Part shown: positions 13,243 to 21,213 of the stretch, in pieces | Layout of the letters: every line of letters begins with the position of its first letter | Position numbering within the stretch: position 1 is the stretch's first letter | Source: a virus | IMG/VR virus record: IMGVR_UViG_3300042867_000217 | Span: 1 to 25,320 of that record | Reading direction: 5' to 3' (one strand) | Length of the DNA: 25,320 bases | Notes under the pieces: model-generated | Told to the model about the DNA's origin: nothing | The model's input: the letters and a program-made list of their open reading frames with translations, nothing else | The model's database searches: none | Made by a program: the position numbers and the translations under genes

Positions 13243-14238
13243 ATGTCCGACAGCCTCCGCGAAGCTCTGGAATCTGCTTTTGAAGCCGATGCAAACCCCG
13301 AACCTACTGCGGTAACGCCTGAGCCTGAGACGGCCTCAGAAACGCCCACAGAGGCCCGTGCCCGTGATGAACAGGGTAAGTTCGCACCTAAAGCCCAAGA
13401 GGTCACAGAAACGGCCCCTGAGCCTGTGGAGCCAAAGCCTGAGCGCCGTGCGCCATCAAGCTGGAAACCTGCGGCCCAAGAAGCGTTTTTAAAGGCAGAC
13501 CGTGGCGAACCTCTGACGCCTGAAGAAGTGCGGATTCTGACCGCTGAAGCTGAACGGAGGGAAAGCGACTTCCATCGTGGCGTGGAATCGTTTAAAACCC
13601 ACGCGCAGAAAGCCCGTGCTTATGAGCAAGCAATCGCTCCATATCAGCAAACGCTCAATCAATTGGGTGTTGACGCACCGACAGCTATTTCCAAGCTGTT
13701 GCAAGCCGACCATACATTGCGATATGCCGACCCAGTTGCTAAAGCGCAGTATTTCCAAAGCCTTGCCCAACAATATGGGATTGATTTGGGACAGGTTCAA
13801 AACGTCCAACCTCAAGACCCACAAACCCAGTATTTGATGCAGCAATTAAATGAGTTGCGCCAAACACAACAAATGTGGCAAAATAGTATTCAAGAGCAAG
13901 AGCGAAGCAAAGCCAATCACGAGTTGGAAAGTTTCGCTACCTCTGATAAATCGCACTTCGAGGCAGTGCGAAACGATATGGCAGACTTGCTGGAATCCGG
14001 CAAAGCCCAATCGTTAGAACAAGCCTACGAAATGGCTATCTGGATGCGTCCTGATGTTAGGCAAACCCTAATCGAACAGCAACGGATTGAGGCACAACGG
14101 AATTACGAACAGCAACAACGGACACAACGGGCAAAAACTGCCAGTGTGAGTGTTAAAGGCAGTTCACCAAGTTCTGGCGGGTCGCAGCCCCCTGGTGGTG
14201 ATTTGAGAGCACTTCTCGAATCCCAATTTGCTAGTTAA
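13243..14238 (+). CDS. Scaffolding protein
   Basis: The 331-residue product starts after AAGGA. It has a very acidic Pro/Glu/Thr-rich N-terminus (residues about 10-65), a conserved-type segment R-R-A-P-S-S-W-K-P-A-A-Q-E-A-F-L, a Gln-rich helical middle with coiled-coil propensity (Q-Q-L-N-E-L-R-Q-T-Q-Q-M-W) and a short C-terminal D-L-R-A-L-L-E-S-Q-F helix expected to contact the coat. Composition, length and position directly before the coat gene fit a phage scaffold that guides capsid assembly and is then removed. The call rests on composition and order, not catalytic motifs. Confidence 0.8.
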   Translation: MSDSLREALESAFEADANPEPTAVTPEPETASETPTEARARDEQGKFAPKAQEVTETAPEPVEPKPERRAPSSWKPAAQEAFLKADRGEPLTPEEVRILTAEAERRESDFHRGVESFKTHAQKARAYEQAIAPYQQTLNQLGVDAPTAISKLLQADHTLRYADPVAKAQYFQSLAQQYGIDLGQVQNVQPQDPQTQYLMQQLNELRQTQQMWQNSIQEQERSKANHELESFATSDKSHFEAVRNDMADLLESGKAQSLEQAYEMAIWMRPDVRQTLIEQQRIEAQRNYEQQQRTQRAKTASVSVKGSSPSSGGSQPPGGDLRALLESQFAS

Positions 14239-14257
14239 CTTTTAAGGAATCTAAATC

Positions 14258-15250
14258 ATGACTACCTTCGCAAATATCAGCGATATTTTGACCACCACAA
14301 TCGAAAGTCGTTCTGGCTCACTCGCTGACAACTTGACCAAAAACAACGCTTTGCTAATGAAAATGAAGCAACGCGGCAACGTCAAGCCCGTCTCTGGTGG
14401 TTCTACCATCCGTCAAGAAATCGTTTATAACGATGCCTCGACCCAAAACGCTGGTTCGTACTCTGGTTACGACACCATCGACATCACCCCAAACAGCCCC
14501 ATTTCTTCGGCTCAGTTTGACCTGAAGCAGTACGCTGCTGCTGTGTCTATCTCTGGCTTTGAAATGCTGCAAAACAGCGGTAAAGAGCAGATCATCGACC
14601 TGTTGGAAGGCCGTATCCAAGTGGCCGAAGGCCAACTGGTTAATCAAATCAGCTCTGACCTGTACGGTGACGGTACTGGTAACGGTGGTAAAGCCTTGGT
14701 TGGTTTGGCTGCTGCTATCTCCAAGACACCTACATCGGGAACTTACGGCGGCATTAACCGTGCGAACTGGACATTCTGGCGTAACGTGGCATTTGATGCG
14801 ACTACCACTGGTGGCGCTGCTGCGGATAAAACCAATATGCAGTCATACATGAACCAAGTTGCCGTTCAATTGGTTCGCGGTACAGATCGCCCTGACATGA
14901 TCGTGGCTGACAACAACTACTACCGTTTCTTCTTGGAATCGTTGCAAGCTATCCAGCGCGTGACTTCTGAAGATTCGGCAGCGGCTGGCTTCACCTCGAT
15001 CAAGTACATGGGCGCTGGCCTGAACTGTGATGTGTTCTTGGACGGTGGTATTGGTGGCTCTATCCCTACCAATACCATGTACTTCATTAACAGCAAGTTC
15101 TTGTTCTTGCGTCCTCACAAGGATCGTAACTTCACCGCTATCGGTGGTGATCGTCAATCGGTTAACCAAGACGCTATCGTGAAACTGTATGGATGGGCTG
15201 GTGCTTTGACCTCCAGCGGCCCTCAGTTCAGCGGCGTTTTGTCGGATTGA
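14258..15250 (+). CDS. Major capsid protein (HK97-fold)
   Basis: The 330-residue product follows TAAGGA. It has a coat-like layout: an N-terminal arm, the E-loop region (residues about 45-75, Gly/Ser/Thr-rich), the spine-type helix E-G-R-I-Q-V-A-E-G-Q-L-V-N-Q-I-S, and P/A-domain stretches ending in V-N-Q-D-A-I-V-K-L-Y-G-W-A-G. Codons look biased toward efficient ones, as expected for the most abundant virion protein. There is no maturation protease nearby and no obvious delta domain, so the separate scaffold probably takes that role. A UUCG hairpin follows the stop. Confidence 0.85.
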   Translation: MTTFANISDILTTTIESRSGSLADNLTKNNALLMKMKQRGNVKPVSGGSTIRQEIVYNDASTQNAGSYSGYDTIDITPNSPISSAQFDLKQYAAAVSISGFEMLQNSGKEQIIDLLEGRIQVAEGQLVNQISSDLYGDGTGNGGKALVGLAAAISKTPTSGTYGGINRANWTFWRNVAFDATTTGGAAADKTNMQSYMNQVAVQLVRGTDRPDMIVADNNYYRFFLESLQAIQRVTSEDSAAAGFTSIKYMGAGLNCDVFLDGGIGGSIPTNTMYFINSKFLFLRPHKDRNFTAIGGDRQSVNQDAIVKLYGWAGALTSSGPQFSGVLSD

Positions 15251-15251
15251 T

Positions 15252-15273
15252 AGAAGGGGCTTCGGCCCTTTCT
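15252..15273 (+). terminator. UUCG-loop hairpin after the coat gene
   Basis: A 9-bp stem (15252-15260 with 15265-15273, one G-U pair) closes a UUCG tetraloop one base after the coat stop. The following tract (CTTGTCT) is only moderately T-rich, so it may act as a weak terminator or as an RNA-stabilising structure that raises coat mRNA yield. Confidence 0.6.
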
Positions 15274-15300
15274 CTTGTCTCAACTTTTTAAGGAAAAATC

Positions 15301-15597
15301 ATGGCCTCTCCATTTGTCACCATTCCCACCGCTGGCGCGGATTTGAACACCATTACCACTGCTGCTGATGCCGCCGCTGGTAAGGTTTTGGACGCTCGTT
15401 TGGGAACTGTTCAACACACCTCAAACGGTAAATTTGCCGTGTATGCAAAAGCTAACGCGACTATTGCCGCATCGACTGCTGTCTGCACGGTGAACGCTAC
15501 GACCTTCTTGGCTACGGCCACGGGTGGTTCGTATACTAGCCCTGCTGTTGCAATGGCTTCGGGCGATTACGGCTGGTTCACTAAGGCTAGCGTCTAA
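15301..15597 (+). CDS. Head decoration or cement-like protein
   Basis: The 98-residue product follows TTTAAGGA. It is Ala/Thr-rich and predicted beta-rich, with T-V-Q-H-T-S-N-G-K-F-A-V-Y-A-K-A-N-A-T-I-A-A and ending G-D-Y-G-W-F-T-K-A-S-V. Proteins of this composition and size placed just after the coat gene usually decorate or stabilise the capsid. It is placed between two hairpin/terminator structures, consistent with independent dosage. The role is inferred from position and composition. Confidence 0.7.
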   Translation: MASPFVTIPTAGADLNTITTAADAAAGKVLDARLGTVQHTSNGKFAVYAKANATIAASTAVCTVNATTFLATATGGSYTSPAVAMASGDYGWFTKASV

Positions 15598-15619
15598 GAC
15601 CTCTTAGCGTTAAAATAAA

Positions 15620-15653
15620 GGGGCACAGGGTTTCGGCTTTGTGTCCCTTTTTT
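15620..15653 (+). terminator. Rho-independent terminator after the decoration gene
   Basis: An 11-bp stem (15620-15630 with 15637-15647, including three G-U pairs) with loop TTTCGG is followed by six T (15648-15653). It is the best terminator in the window. The genes behind it have no visible new promoter, so termination must be partial or suppressed. Confidence 0.8.
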
Positions 15654-15672
15654 AATCAACCCAAGGAAAATT

Positions 15673-16227
15673 GTGAGCAATCCTCAACAACTGTCCCAAG
15701 AATCAAACTTGTTCGTCTCTTTTTACTCTGACGCTATTGAAATCAAAGCTGAGAGCGAAAAACTGGGCCGACCCGTTTTCCGTGATGTGCCTTTTATTAA
15801 GATCGTAGTGCCTGGGGATGTGAATAACATCATTGAACGCAAAGCAACTGACGCCGACAAAGAAAAGTTCCCTAAAGCATGGGCACGTTTTGAAGCGTCT
15901 GAGGCTGAAGGCCACGAAGGTACGCCCTTGGAGCAATGGCCTCAAATGTCACGCTCAATGGTCAAAGAGTGCAAGTATTTCGAGATTCACACGGTTGAAC
16001 AACTGGCAAACCTGAGTGATATGAACGTGTCTCGCATGGGCATGGGTTACATGGACTTGCGAAACAAAGCCAAGGCCTATTTGGTGGCCGCTGCTGGCAC
16101 TTCTGGTGAGACTGCCCAAGCTGCTGAAAATCAGCGGTTGAAAGAGATGATTGCCGACCTGCAACGTCAAATGAATGAAGTGTCTGAGAAGAAACTCGGA
16201 CGACCCAAAAAAGAAATGGTTGAATGA
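15673..16227 (+). CDS. 184-residue phage structural/assembly protein
   Basis: The start is GTG 15673 after AAGGA; 184 residues. The N-terminal half (E-K-L-G-R-P-V-F-R-D-V-P-F-I-K-I-V-V-P-G-D) is beta-like, then a helical segment with T-P-L-E-Q-W-P and a T-V-E-Q-L-A-N-L-S-D-M-N-V-S-R-M-G-M-G stretch resembling a helix-hairpin-helix. The end is a coiled coil and basic tail (K-K-L-G-R-P-K-K-E). I recall similar proteins between coat and adaptor genes in podovirus-like phages, with no assigned role. A head-completion function is a guess. It overlaps the adaptor start by 4 bases. Confidence 0.7.
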   Translation: MSNPQQLSQESNLFVSFYSDAIEIKAESEKLGRPVFRDVPFIKIVVPGDVNNIIERKATDADKEKFPKAWARFEASEAEGHEGTPLEQWPQMSRSMVKECKYFEIHTVEQLANLSDMNVSRMGMGYMDLRNKAKAYLVAAAGTSGETAQAAENQRLKEMIADLQRQMNEVSEKKLGRPKKEMVE

Positions 16228-17126
16228 TGAACGCCCTTAAACTGGTTCAGCAGGTAGTCGATGAATTGGCCTTGTTCAGGCCTACAACTCTGATCGGTAC
16301 GCAAGACCCTCAGACACGTCAACTCATGGCCTTGTTGAACCGTTTAGGGGCTGACATTACGACTCAGACCGAATGGCAACGGCTGAACAAGGAATATCTG
16401 GTCGTTACCAACTCGTTTACCTTGACGGGCACGGTAACTATCGGCTCCAAGGTCATTACAGACTTGCCAACAACCACGGCAATCACTGACCAATACACGA
16501 TTATCGGAACTGGAATCCAACCCTTTGCCCAAGTGGTGACTGTCAATAATTTGACAGAGATCACGATGGACATGGAAGCTGAGCAATCTGGCGCTGTTGA
16601 GCTTCAATTCTCCCAAAACAAGTTTGACCTTCCACCCGATTGGGAAAGGCAAATCAATTCCACGGAATGGAACAGATCGCAAAGATGGAGCCTTCAGGGT
16701 CCCAAGTCATCACAGGAATGGCAGACCTTTAAAAGCGGCATCGTATCGGCTGGACCTCGGCAACGATTCCGTATTTTGGGCAACCAGCTTTGCCTGAATC
16801 CATCGCCTCCCGACAATCAAACTCTATCCTTTGAATACATTTCAAATGGTTGGGTGAACGGCGCTGACGGCACACCAAAAACAGAAATTACTGCGGACAC
16901 AGATACGTTTGTGTTTTCTAATTCGCTGTTAATCACTGGTTTAAAAGCACATTGGCTTACCTCAAAAGGCCTAGACGCCACCTTTGCTCTGGGTGAGTTC
17001 CGTTACTTGCTGGAAAATGAAAAGTCCACAGACAAAGGAGCGCCAACATTGTCAACTAGTCAACAATTTGGCAACGTCCTTATGTCTGAAAATAATGTCG
17101 TTGACGGCAATTATCCGGCCACTTAA
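16224..17126 (+). CDS. Head-tail adaptor protein (SU10-adaptor/gp4-like)
   Basis: The start at 16224 overlaps the preceding stop (ATGATG, so 16227 is also possible). The 300-residue product has an N-terminal helical bundle (L-V-Q-Q-V-V-D-E-L, L-M-A-L-L-N-R-L-G-A-D-I), a beta insert (I-G-S-K-V-I-T-D-L, about 65-130), and the segment P-P-D-W-E-R-Q-I-N-S-T-E-W-N-R-S-Q-R-W-S-L-Q-G-P-K followed by L-C-L-N-P-S-P-P-D. These are features of podovirus adaptor proteins that dock below the portal, such as that of phage SU10. The stop shares TTAA with the convergent HNH gene. Confidence 0.7.
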   Translation: MMNALKLVQQVVDELALFRPTTLIGTQDPQTRQLMALLNRLGADITTQTEWQRLNKEYLVVTNSFTLTGTVTIGSKVITDLPTTTAITDQYTIIGTGIQPFAQVVTVNNLTEITMDMEAEQSGAVELQFSQNKFDLPPDWERQINSTEWNRSQRWSLQGPKSSQEWQTFKSGIVSAGPRQRFRILGNQLCLNPSPPDNQTLSFEYISNGWVNGADGTPKTEITADTDTFVFSNSLLITGLKAHWLTSKGLDATFALGEFRYLLENEKSTDKGAPTLSTSQQFGNVLMSENNVVDGNYPAT

Positions 17127-17659
17127 GGTGTGACCCAATGCCAAGCACGACCAACGCACACACTTCTTACCTGATCGAAGCTCAGGCCCAGTTGGGCGGC
17201 AATGATTTTGTAAGTCGTTCCGTGAGCGCGAAGGCGTTTGACTTGCAATGCTTGTTCTTGCGTCATTTTGGCGTTTGGGTTCTTAAGGCCTCTATTGCTT
17301 CGACCATGTTTCACCATGTCTTGCATATTGCCTTGGTGCGTGTCGTAACGCAGGTTAGAGGCTTGGTTGTTGGCGGGGTTTCCGTCTTTATGGCACACCT
17401 CAAGACCTTTAAGGCGTGGGCCAAGAAAAGCCTCTGCAACGATCAAATGGATGCGTTTTTTAATGGGCTTGCTATCTTTGCTAAGACCAACCGACCATCG
17501 CCCTTGGCTGTCAGTGCTATGGCCCAAAACACGGCCAACAAGTTTGCGCGTTCCGTGGGTTTTGTCTGGGATAATACGGTCAAGGCTTCTTATGGTTCCA
17601 AGGTTGGAAACTTCATAAAGACCAACGTAGCCGGAAACAGGTTTCCAGATTTCTTGCAT
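17123..17659 (-). CDS. HNH homing endonuclease (NUMOD4-HNH_3-HTH)
   Basis: This 178-residue leftward gene starts after AGAGGT. Residues 3-26 (E-I-W-K-P-V-S-G-Y-V-G-L-Y-E-V-S-N-L-G) form a NUMOD4 DNA-binding motif. The HNH core has H71, then C89-H90-K-D-G93, N97-N98 and N102-L-R. Residues about 125-175 form a C-terminal HTH (L-T-type K-M-T-Q-E-Q-A ... I-I-A-A-Q-L-G-L-S-F-D-Q-V). Such free-standing homing endonucleases spread between phage genomes by cutting alleles that lack them. The gene opposes its neighbours; its stop overlaps the adaptor stop at TTAA. It differs in family and origin from the one at 11844-12353. Confidence 0.93.
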   Translation of the reverse strand: MQEIWKPVSGYVGLYEVSNLGTIRSLDRIIPDKTHGTRKLVGRVLGHSTDSQGRWSVGLSKDSKPIKKRIHLIVAEAFLGPRLKGLEVCHKDGNPANNQASNLRYDTHQGNMQDMVKHGRSNRGLKNPNAKMTQEQALQVKRLRAHGTTYKIIAAQLGLSFDQVRSVCVGRAWHWVTP

Positions 17660-17754
17660 GATTTACCTCTGATAGTAAAAAACTCTGTGGTGATGGTGCA
17701 GAGGCAGTTTGCACAGAAACAAATTTTCGGGAGCTACCCTAGCCTCGCAAATCA

Positions 17755-17785
17755 ATTATAAAGGATATATATGCCAAACACTCAA
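17755..17785 (-). promoter_or_regulatory. Promoter for the NUMOD4-HNH gene
   Basis: On the minus strand TATAAT (17760-17755) has a -35 TTGAGT (17785-17780, 4 of 6) with a long 19-bp spacer. As in the other HNH gene the -35 lies inside the first codons of the flanking rightward gene. Leader length is about 88 nt and includes a short hairpin (17743-17740 with 17736-17733). Confidence 0.5.
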
Positions 17786-18109
17786 GAACTTGTAGACGCT
17801 TTGCGAAGGATTGAACATGCGCCAAACCAAGGTGATCGTGGCATTTCTGGAAAAATTGCTGATGGTGCTTACCAAGCCCATAAATTTCTTCAGGGAGGTG
17901 ACCCAAGTAATCCCAATATGGTTGGTGATTTGGCTAGCGATATTATTGGCTTCCCGGCTGTTGCAGCAACAGCCGACAGCATAAGCCGTGATTTGCCAGT
18001 GGACAAGGTGCAAGCTGCTGTGGCTGCTTTGGCGCCTTTGTCTGTTTATCAGTTGGGTGGCCTTGGCATTAAGGGTGTCAATGGGCTTGCTAACGCTTTG
18101 AGAAAATAA
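17771..18109 (+). CDS. 112-residue phage protein, function unknown
   Basis: The start follows AAGGATAT. The 112-residue product has a helical charged N-terminus (T-Q-E-L-V-D-A-L-R-R-I) and a C-terminal half of short Gly/Ala-rich hydrophobic helices (D-I-I-G-F-P-A-V-A-A-T-A, A-A-V-A-A-L-A-P-L) that could contact a membrane. Similar Gly/Ala-rich small proteins often lie with phage ejection genes. It shares one base with the gp10-like gene (TAATG). No motif identifies it. Confidence 0.65.
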   Translation: MPNTQELVDALRRIEHAPNQGDRGISGKIADGAYQAHKFLQGGDPSNPNMVGDLASDIIGFPAVAATADSISRDLPVDKVQAAVAALAPLSVYQLGGLGIKGVNGLANALRK

Positions 18110-19629
18110 TGCGCGGCGCACAACACACCTCGATGCCAGCTCCGACAGGCGGCGTCAACGATCGCGATTCGTTTGTCGAGCAAAAACCCAATGAATCGGT
18201 GTTGCTTGAAAACTGGTTCCCTTACACCTCATACGTTGGTATTCGTAAGGGTTCACAAGACCATGTAACGGGCCTTCCTGCCACGATTGAGACATTGGTG
18301 GAGTATGCCCCCGAGTCGGGCGGCTCTAAGCTGTTTGCGGCGGCTGGCACTGCGATTTATGACGTGACCAACTCTGGCCCTGTGGGTGCGGCTGTTGTAA
18401 CGGGTATGACCAATGCTCGTTGGCAAGAAACCATGATAACGACTCCGGGCGGGTCATTTTTGGTGATGGTGAACGGCCAAGACGCACCGCGGGTCTATAA
18501 CGGCTCTACTTGGTCTGCAATGTCTATCAACCATGCCGACCCGACTAGCCTGATTCACGTTTGCTTGTTCAAGAACCGCCTTTTCTTTGTTGAGAAAAAC
18601 TCGGCTGAAATTCACTATCTGCCAGTTCAGTCGATTGGTGGAAACTCGGCGGCTTTTCCATTGGGCGCTGTGTTCAAAAAAGGTGGGTTTGTAAACGCTA
18701 TCTACACTTGGACTCTTGACGCTGGTGAAGGCTCAGACGATCATTTAGTCGTTATTTCATCCAAGGGCGAGGTGGCGGTTTACTCGGGGACTGACCCTTC
18801 AAGTGCTACTGATTGGCGCTTGGTGGGCGTTTTCTCGCTTGGTGTGCCATTGGGTAGACGATGTGGCATCAAATACGCTGGCGACTTGCTGATTAACTGT
18901 GTCGAGGGTGTGATGCCTTTGGCCCGTTCGTTGCAATCGGTGTCGGTCGATGCTCAGGTGGCTATTACTGACAAAATCCAGAACTCTGTGAGCGTGGCCG
19001 CTGATGCCTATTCTCAAAACTTCGGCTGGCAATTGTGCCTGTTTGAAGATTTGAACATGGTTATCCTGAACGTTCCTCAAGGCAACGGGGCTAACTATCA
19101 GTATGTCCAAAACACGATCACGGGTTCATGGGCTAAGTTCACTGGATGGGATGCGACTGTTTGGCTTCATTCCTTGCGAGGTTTGTATTTCGCCACTGGA
19201 ACGACTGTTCGCCAGGCGTGGGTGGGGCACTTGGACAATGAAAGCAATATCGCGGCTGATGTGATTCTTTCGTTTCAATACTTCGGGGACAAAGCGGCTA
19301 ACAAGTATTTCACGATGGTGAAGCCTTACCTTTTCTCTAACGGCAATCCTTCGGTCAAATACGGTCTGTGTCCTGACTTTCAACAATTGGAACCAGAGGG
19401 TGACTTTAACTATGAACTGCCCACGGGGATGATTTGGGGGCAGATGGTTTGGGGTCAACCCTCGATGATTTGGGGCGGTGATTTACGACCCATCACGGGT
19501 GGCTGGCATACCGTTGGCGCGGTGGCTAACACTGCTGCTCTACGCCTGAAGATTCAGAATAACGGTGCTGATGTTCGGTTTATGAACGTAAGTTATGTGT
19601 TCAATCATGGCAACGTGTTGAACTACTGA
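18109..19629 (+). CDS. Tail hub / DNA-stabilisation protein (P22 gp10-like)
   Basis: The 506-residue product is mostly beta strands. The N-terminal pattern (M-P-A-P-T-G-G-V-N-D-R-D-S) and L-E-N-W-F-P are shared by a group of podovirus tail-hub proteins annotated as gp10-like stabilisation proteins. Repeated W/F-G units (G-Q-M-V-W-G-Q-P-S-M-I-W-G-G) and the run of blade-like segments fit a beta-propeller. P22 gp10 (about 472 residues) closes the portal and carries the tail spikes. Size, gene order after the adaptor and composition agree; confirmation needs structure search. Confidence 0.75.
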   Translation: MRGAQHTSMPAPTGGVNDRDSFVEQKPNESVLLENWFPYTSYVGIRKGSQDHVTGLPATIETLVEYAPESGGSKLFAAAGTAIYDVTNSGPVGAAVVTGMTNARWQETMITTPGGSFLVMVNGQDAPRVYNGSTWSAMSINHADPTSLIHVCLFKNRLFFVEKNSAEIHYLPVQSIGGNSAAFPLGAVFKKGGFVNAIYTWTLDAGEGSDDHLVVISSKGEVAVYSGTDPSSATDWRLVGVFSLGVPLGRRCGIKYAGDLLINCVEGVMPLARSLQSVSVDAQVAITDKIQNSVSVAADAYSQNFGWQLCLFEDLNMVILNVPQGNGANYQYVQNTITGSWAKFTGWDATVWLHSLRGLYFATGTTVRQAWVGHLDNESNIAADVILSFQYFGDKAANKYFTMVKPYLFSNGNPSVKYGLCPDFQQLEPEGDFNYELPTGMIWGQMVWGQPSMIWGGDLRPITGGWHTVGAVANTAALRLKIQNNGADVRFMNVSYVFNHGNVLNY

Positions 19630-20048
19630 TGCTGACTTTTGACGCTTCTATCGTTGGGCCTTGGGTTTCTCAGAAAACCAATGGTTCTTGGTGTGCGGGT
19701 CGAGGTCAAGCAATTGGAAAGCTGGTAGATGGTCAACTGGTTGCAGGGGTTCTCTATGAGGATTTCAACGGGGCCAATGTGGTGTGCCATATCGCTGGTG
19801 AGGGGAAATGGGCAGATCGCCAATTCCTTGCGGTGATATTTGACTACCCGTTTAACCAAATGAAGGTTAGACGGATAACTGTGCCGGTTTGTGGGGCAAA
19901 TGCGAGAAGTGTGAAACTTGTCGAACACATGGGTTTTGTCTTAGAATCAAGGCTGGAACAAGCTACCCTTGATTCTGATTTGTTGCTGTATCGTCTATTC
20001 AAGGACGAATGTAAATATCTGAGGGGTAAATATGCTGATTCCATCTAA
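19629..20048 (+). CDS. GNAT-type N-acetyltransferase-like protein
   Basis: The 139-residue product starts at a TGATG overlap with the hub gene. The C-terminal half (K-V-R-R-I-T-V-P-V-C-G-A-N-A-R-S-V-K-L-V-E-H-M-G-F-V-L-E-S) follows the GNAT pattern: a strand, then N-x-x-S helix next to the acetyl-CoA site, then G-F. This is a common cargo-like gene in podovirus tail modules. The usual R/Q-x-x-G-x-G/A loop is not clearly visible, so activity is uncertain. Substrate is unknown. The end overlaps the next gene by 17 bases. Confidence 0.75.
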   Translation: MLTFDASIVGPWVSQKTNGSWCAGRGQAIGKLVDGQLVAGVLYEDFNGANVVCHIAGEGKWADRQFLAVIFDYPFNQMKVRRITVPVCGANARSVKLVEHMGFVLESRLEQATLDSDLLLYRLFKDECKYLRGKYADSI

Positions 20049-21204
20049 ACATTCAGGCTATCAGGCGGGTATCCGGTTGTATCCCGGTAAATCCAAAGCG
20101 CCGCCACCCCCGGATTACGCTGCTGCTGCCATTGCTACTTCGCAAGGTAACTTGGCCGCTGCTGGCCAAAACGCCAAAGCAAACCAAGCATTGGCCCGTG
20201 AAACTGCTGCTGCTAATTTAAACCTTGCCAAAATCGGCACGGTGGCAAACCGAGCAAACCAATACAACCCTTACGGTTCTTTGACTTGGGAGCGTGGAGC
20301 TACCGATTACGACCCTTGGACTCAACGAGTCAATTTGACGCCTGAAGGCCAACGGCTGTTGGACAACCAGAACCAGTTAGACCAATCGTATTCTGACGCT
20401 GCGATTAAGGGTTTTGCGGCTACTAAGGGGGTGTTTGAAAACCCCAACATTGACCAATCTTTACTGCCAAAAGCGCCCATTGATGCGGGAACGACTGCTC
20501 AAGAAGCGATGATGGCTCGCCTTCAACCCACGTTGGAGCGCAATGAAGAAGCCTTACGGACTCGATTAGCCAATCAAGGTATTGGTTTGGGTTCGTCTGC
20601 TTATGGCCGTGAGATGAACCTGCAAGGACAGCAAGCAAACGACCTTTATTTGCAGAGCATGGCCCAAGGTATCAACATGGACGCTGCGGCCCGTGAGAGG
20701 GCTTTGAACGAGGCATACACGGCACAATCTCGGCCATTGACGCTTATCAACGCTTTGCGAACTGGTGCTCAAGTGCAGAACCCTCAATTCCAGTCTTATT
20801 CTCAGCAAGCTGGCGTGAACCAAAACGGTGTTCAGCAACAATTCACTGGTGGCCCTGATTTGTTGGGTGCTGTTGGCGACCAATACAACGCTCAATTGTC
20901 TGGTGTTAACGCTAAAAATGCAGCTACGTCTGGCATGGTGCAAGGCATTGGACAATTGGCAATGGCTGGTGCTACTGGTGGCTTGTTCTCTGACCGCCGC
21001 ATGAAAGAAAACATTGTCAAAATTGGATCTTTGGACAACGGCTTGAATCTTTACAAATTTGATTACAAACCTGAATTTAAGGACGTTGCAGGTCACGGCT
21101 CATATGTTGGCGTTATGGCTGATGAAGCAAAAGAAATTGTGCCTGATGCCGTCATTCGACAATCTAACGGGTATGACATGGTTGACTACTCTAAAGTCTA
21201 CTAA
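20032..21204 (+). CDS. Virion protein with C-terminal peptidase S74 domain
   Basis: The 390-residue product starts at ATG 20032 after GAGGGG, 17 bases inside the end of the acetyltransferase gene. The N-terminus has a P-P-P-P-D-Y-A segment and Ala/Gln-rich helices, with Y-N-P-Y-G-S-L-T-W-E-R-G at 78-89. Residues about 320-387 form a short S74 domain: S320-D-R-R-M-K-E-N-I with the invariant Ser and Lys, then Y-V-G-V-M-A-D-E-A-K-E-I-V. S74 domains self-cleave just before that Ser after helping trimer folding. In this module it is fused to an ejection/scaffold-like helical protein rather than an obvious fibre. Confidence 0.8.
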   Translation: MLIPSKHSGYQAGIRLYPGKSKAPPPPDYAAAAIATSQGNLAAAGQNAKANQALARETAAANLNLAKIGTVANRANQYNPYGSLTWERGATDYDPWTQRVNLTPEGQRLLDNQNQLDQSYSDAAIKGFAATKGVFENPNIDQSLLPKAPIDAGTTAQEAMMARLQPTLERNEEALRTRLANQGIGLGSSAYGREMNLQGQQANDLYLQSMAQGINMDAAARERALNEAYTAQSRPLTLINALRTGAQVQNPQFQSYSQQAGVNQNGVQQQFTGGPDLLGAVGDQYNAQLSGVNAKNAATSGMVQGIGQLAMAGATGGLFSDRRMKENIVKIGSLDNGLNLYKFDYKPEFKDVAGHGSYVGVMADEAKEIVPDAVIRQSNGYDMVDYSKVY

Positions 21205-21213
21205 GGAAAAAAC

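Noticed and set aside
17138-17761. Rightward 207-codon ORF
   Set aside because: It is antisense to the NUMOD4-HNH gene, whose protein has clear domains and an SD; the rightward frame has no recognisable protein.
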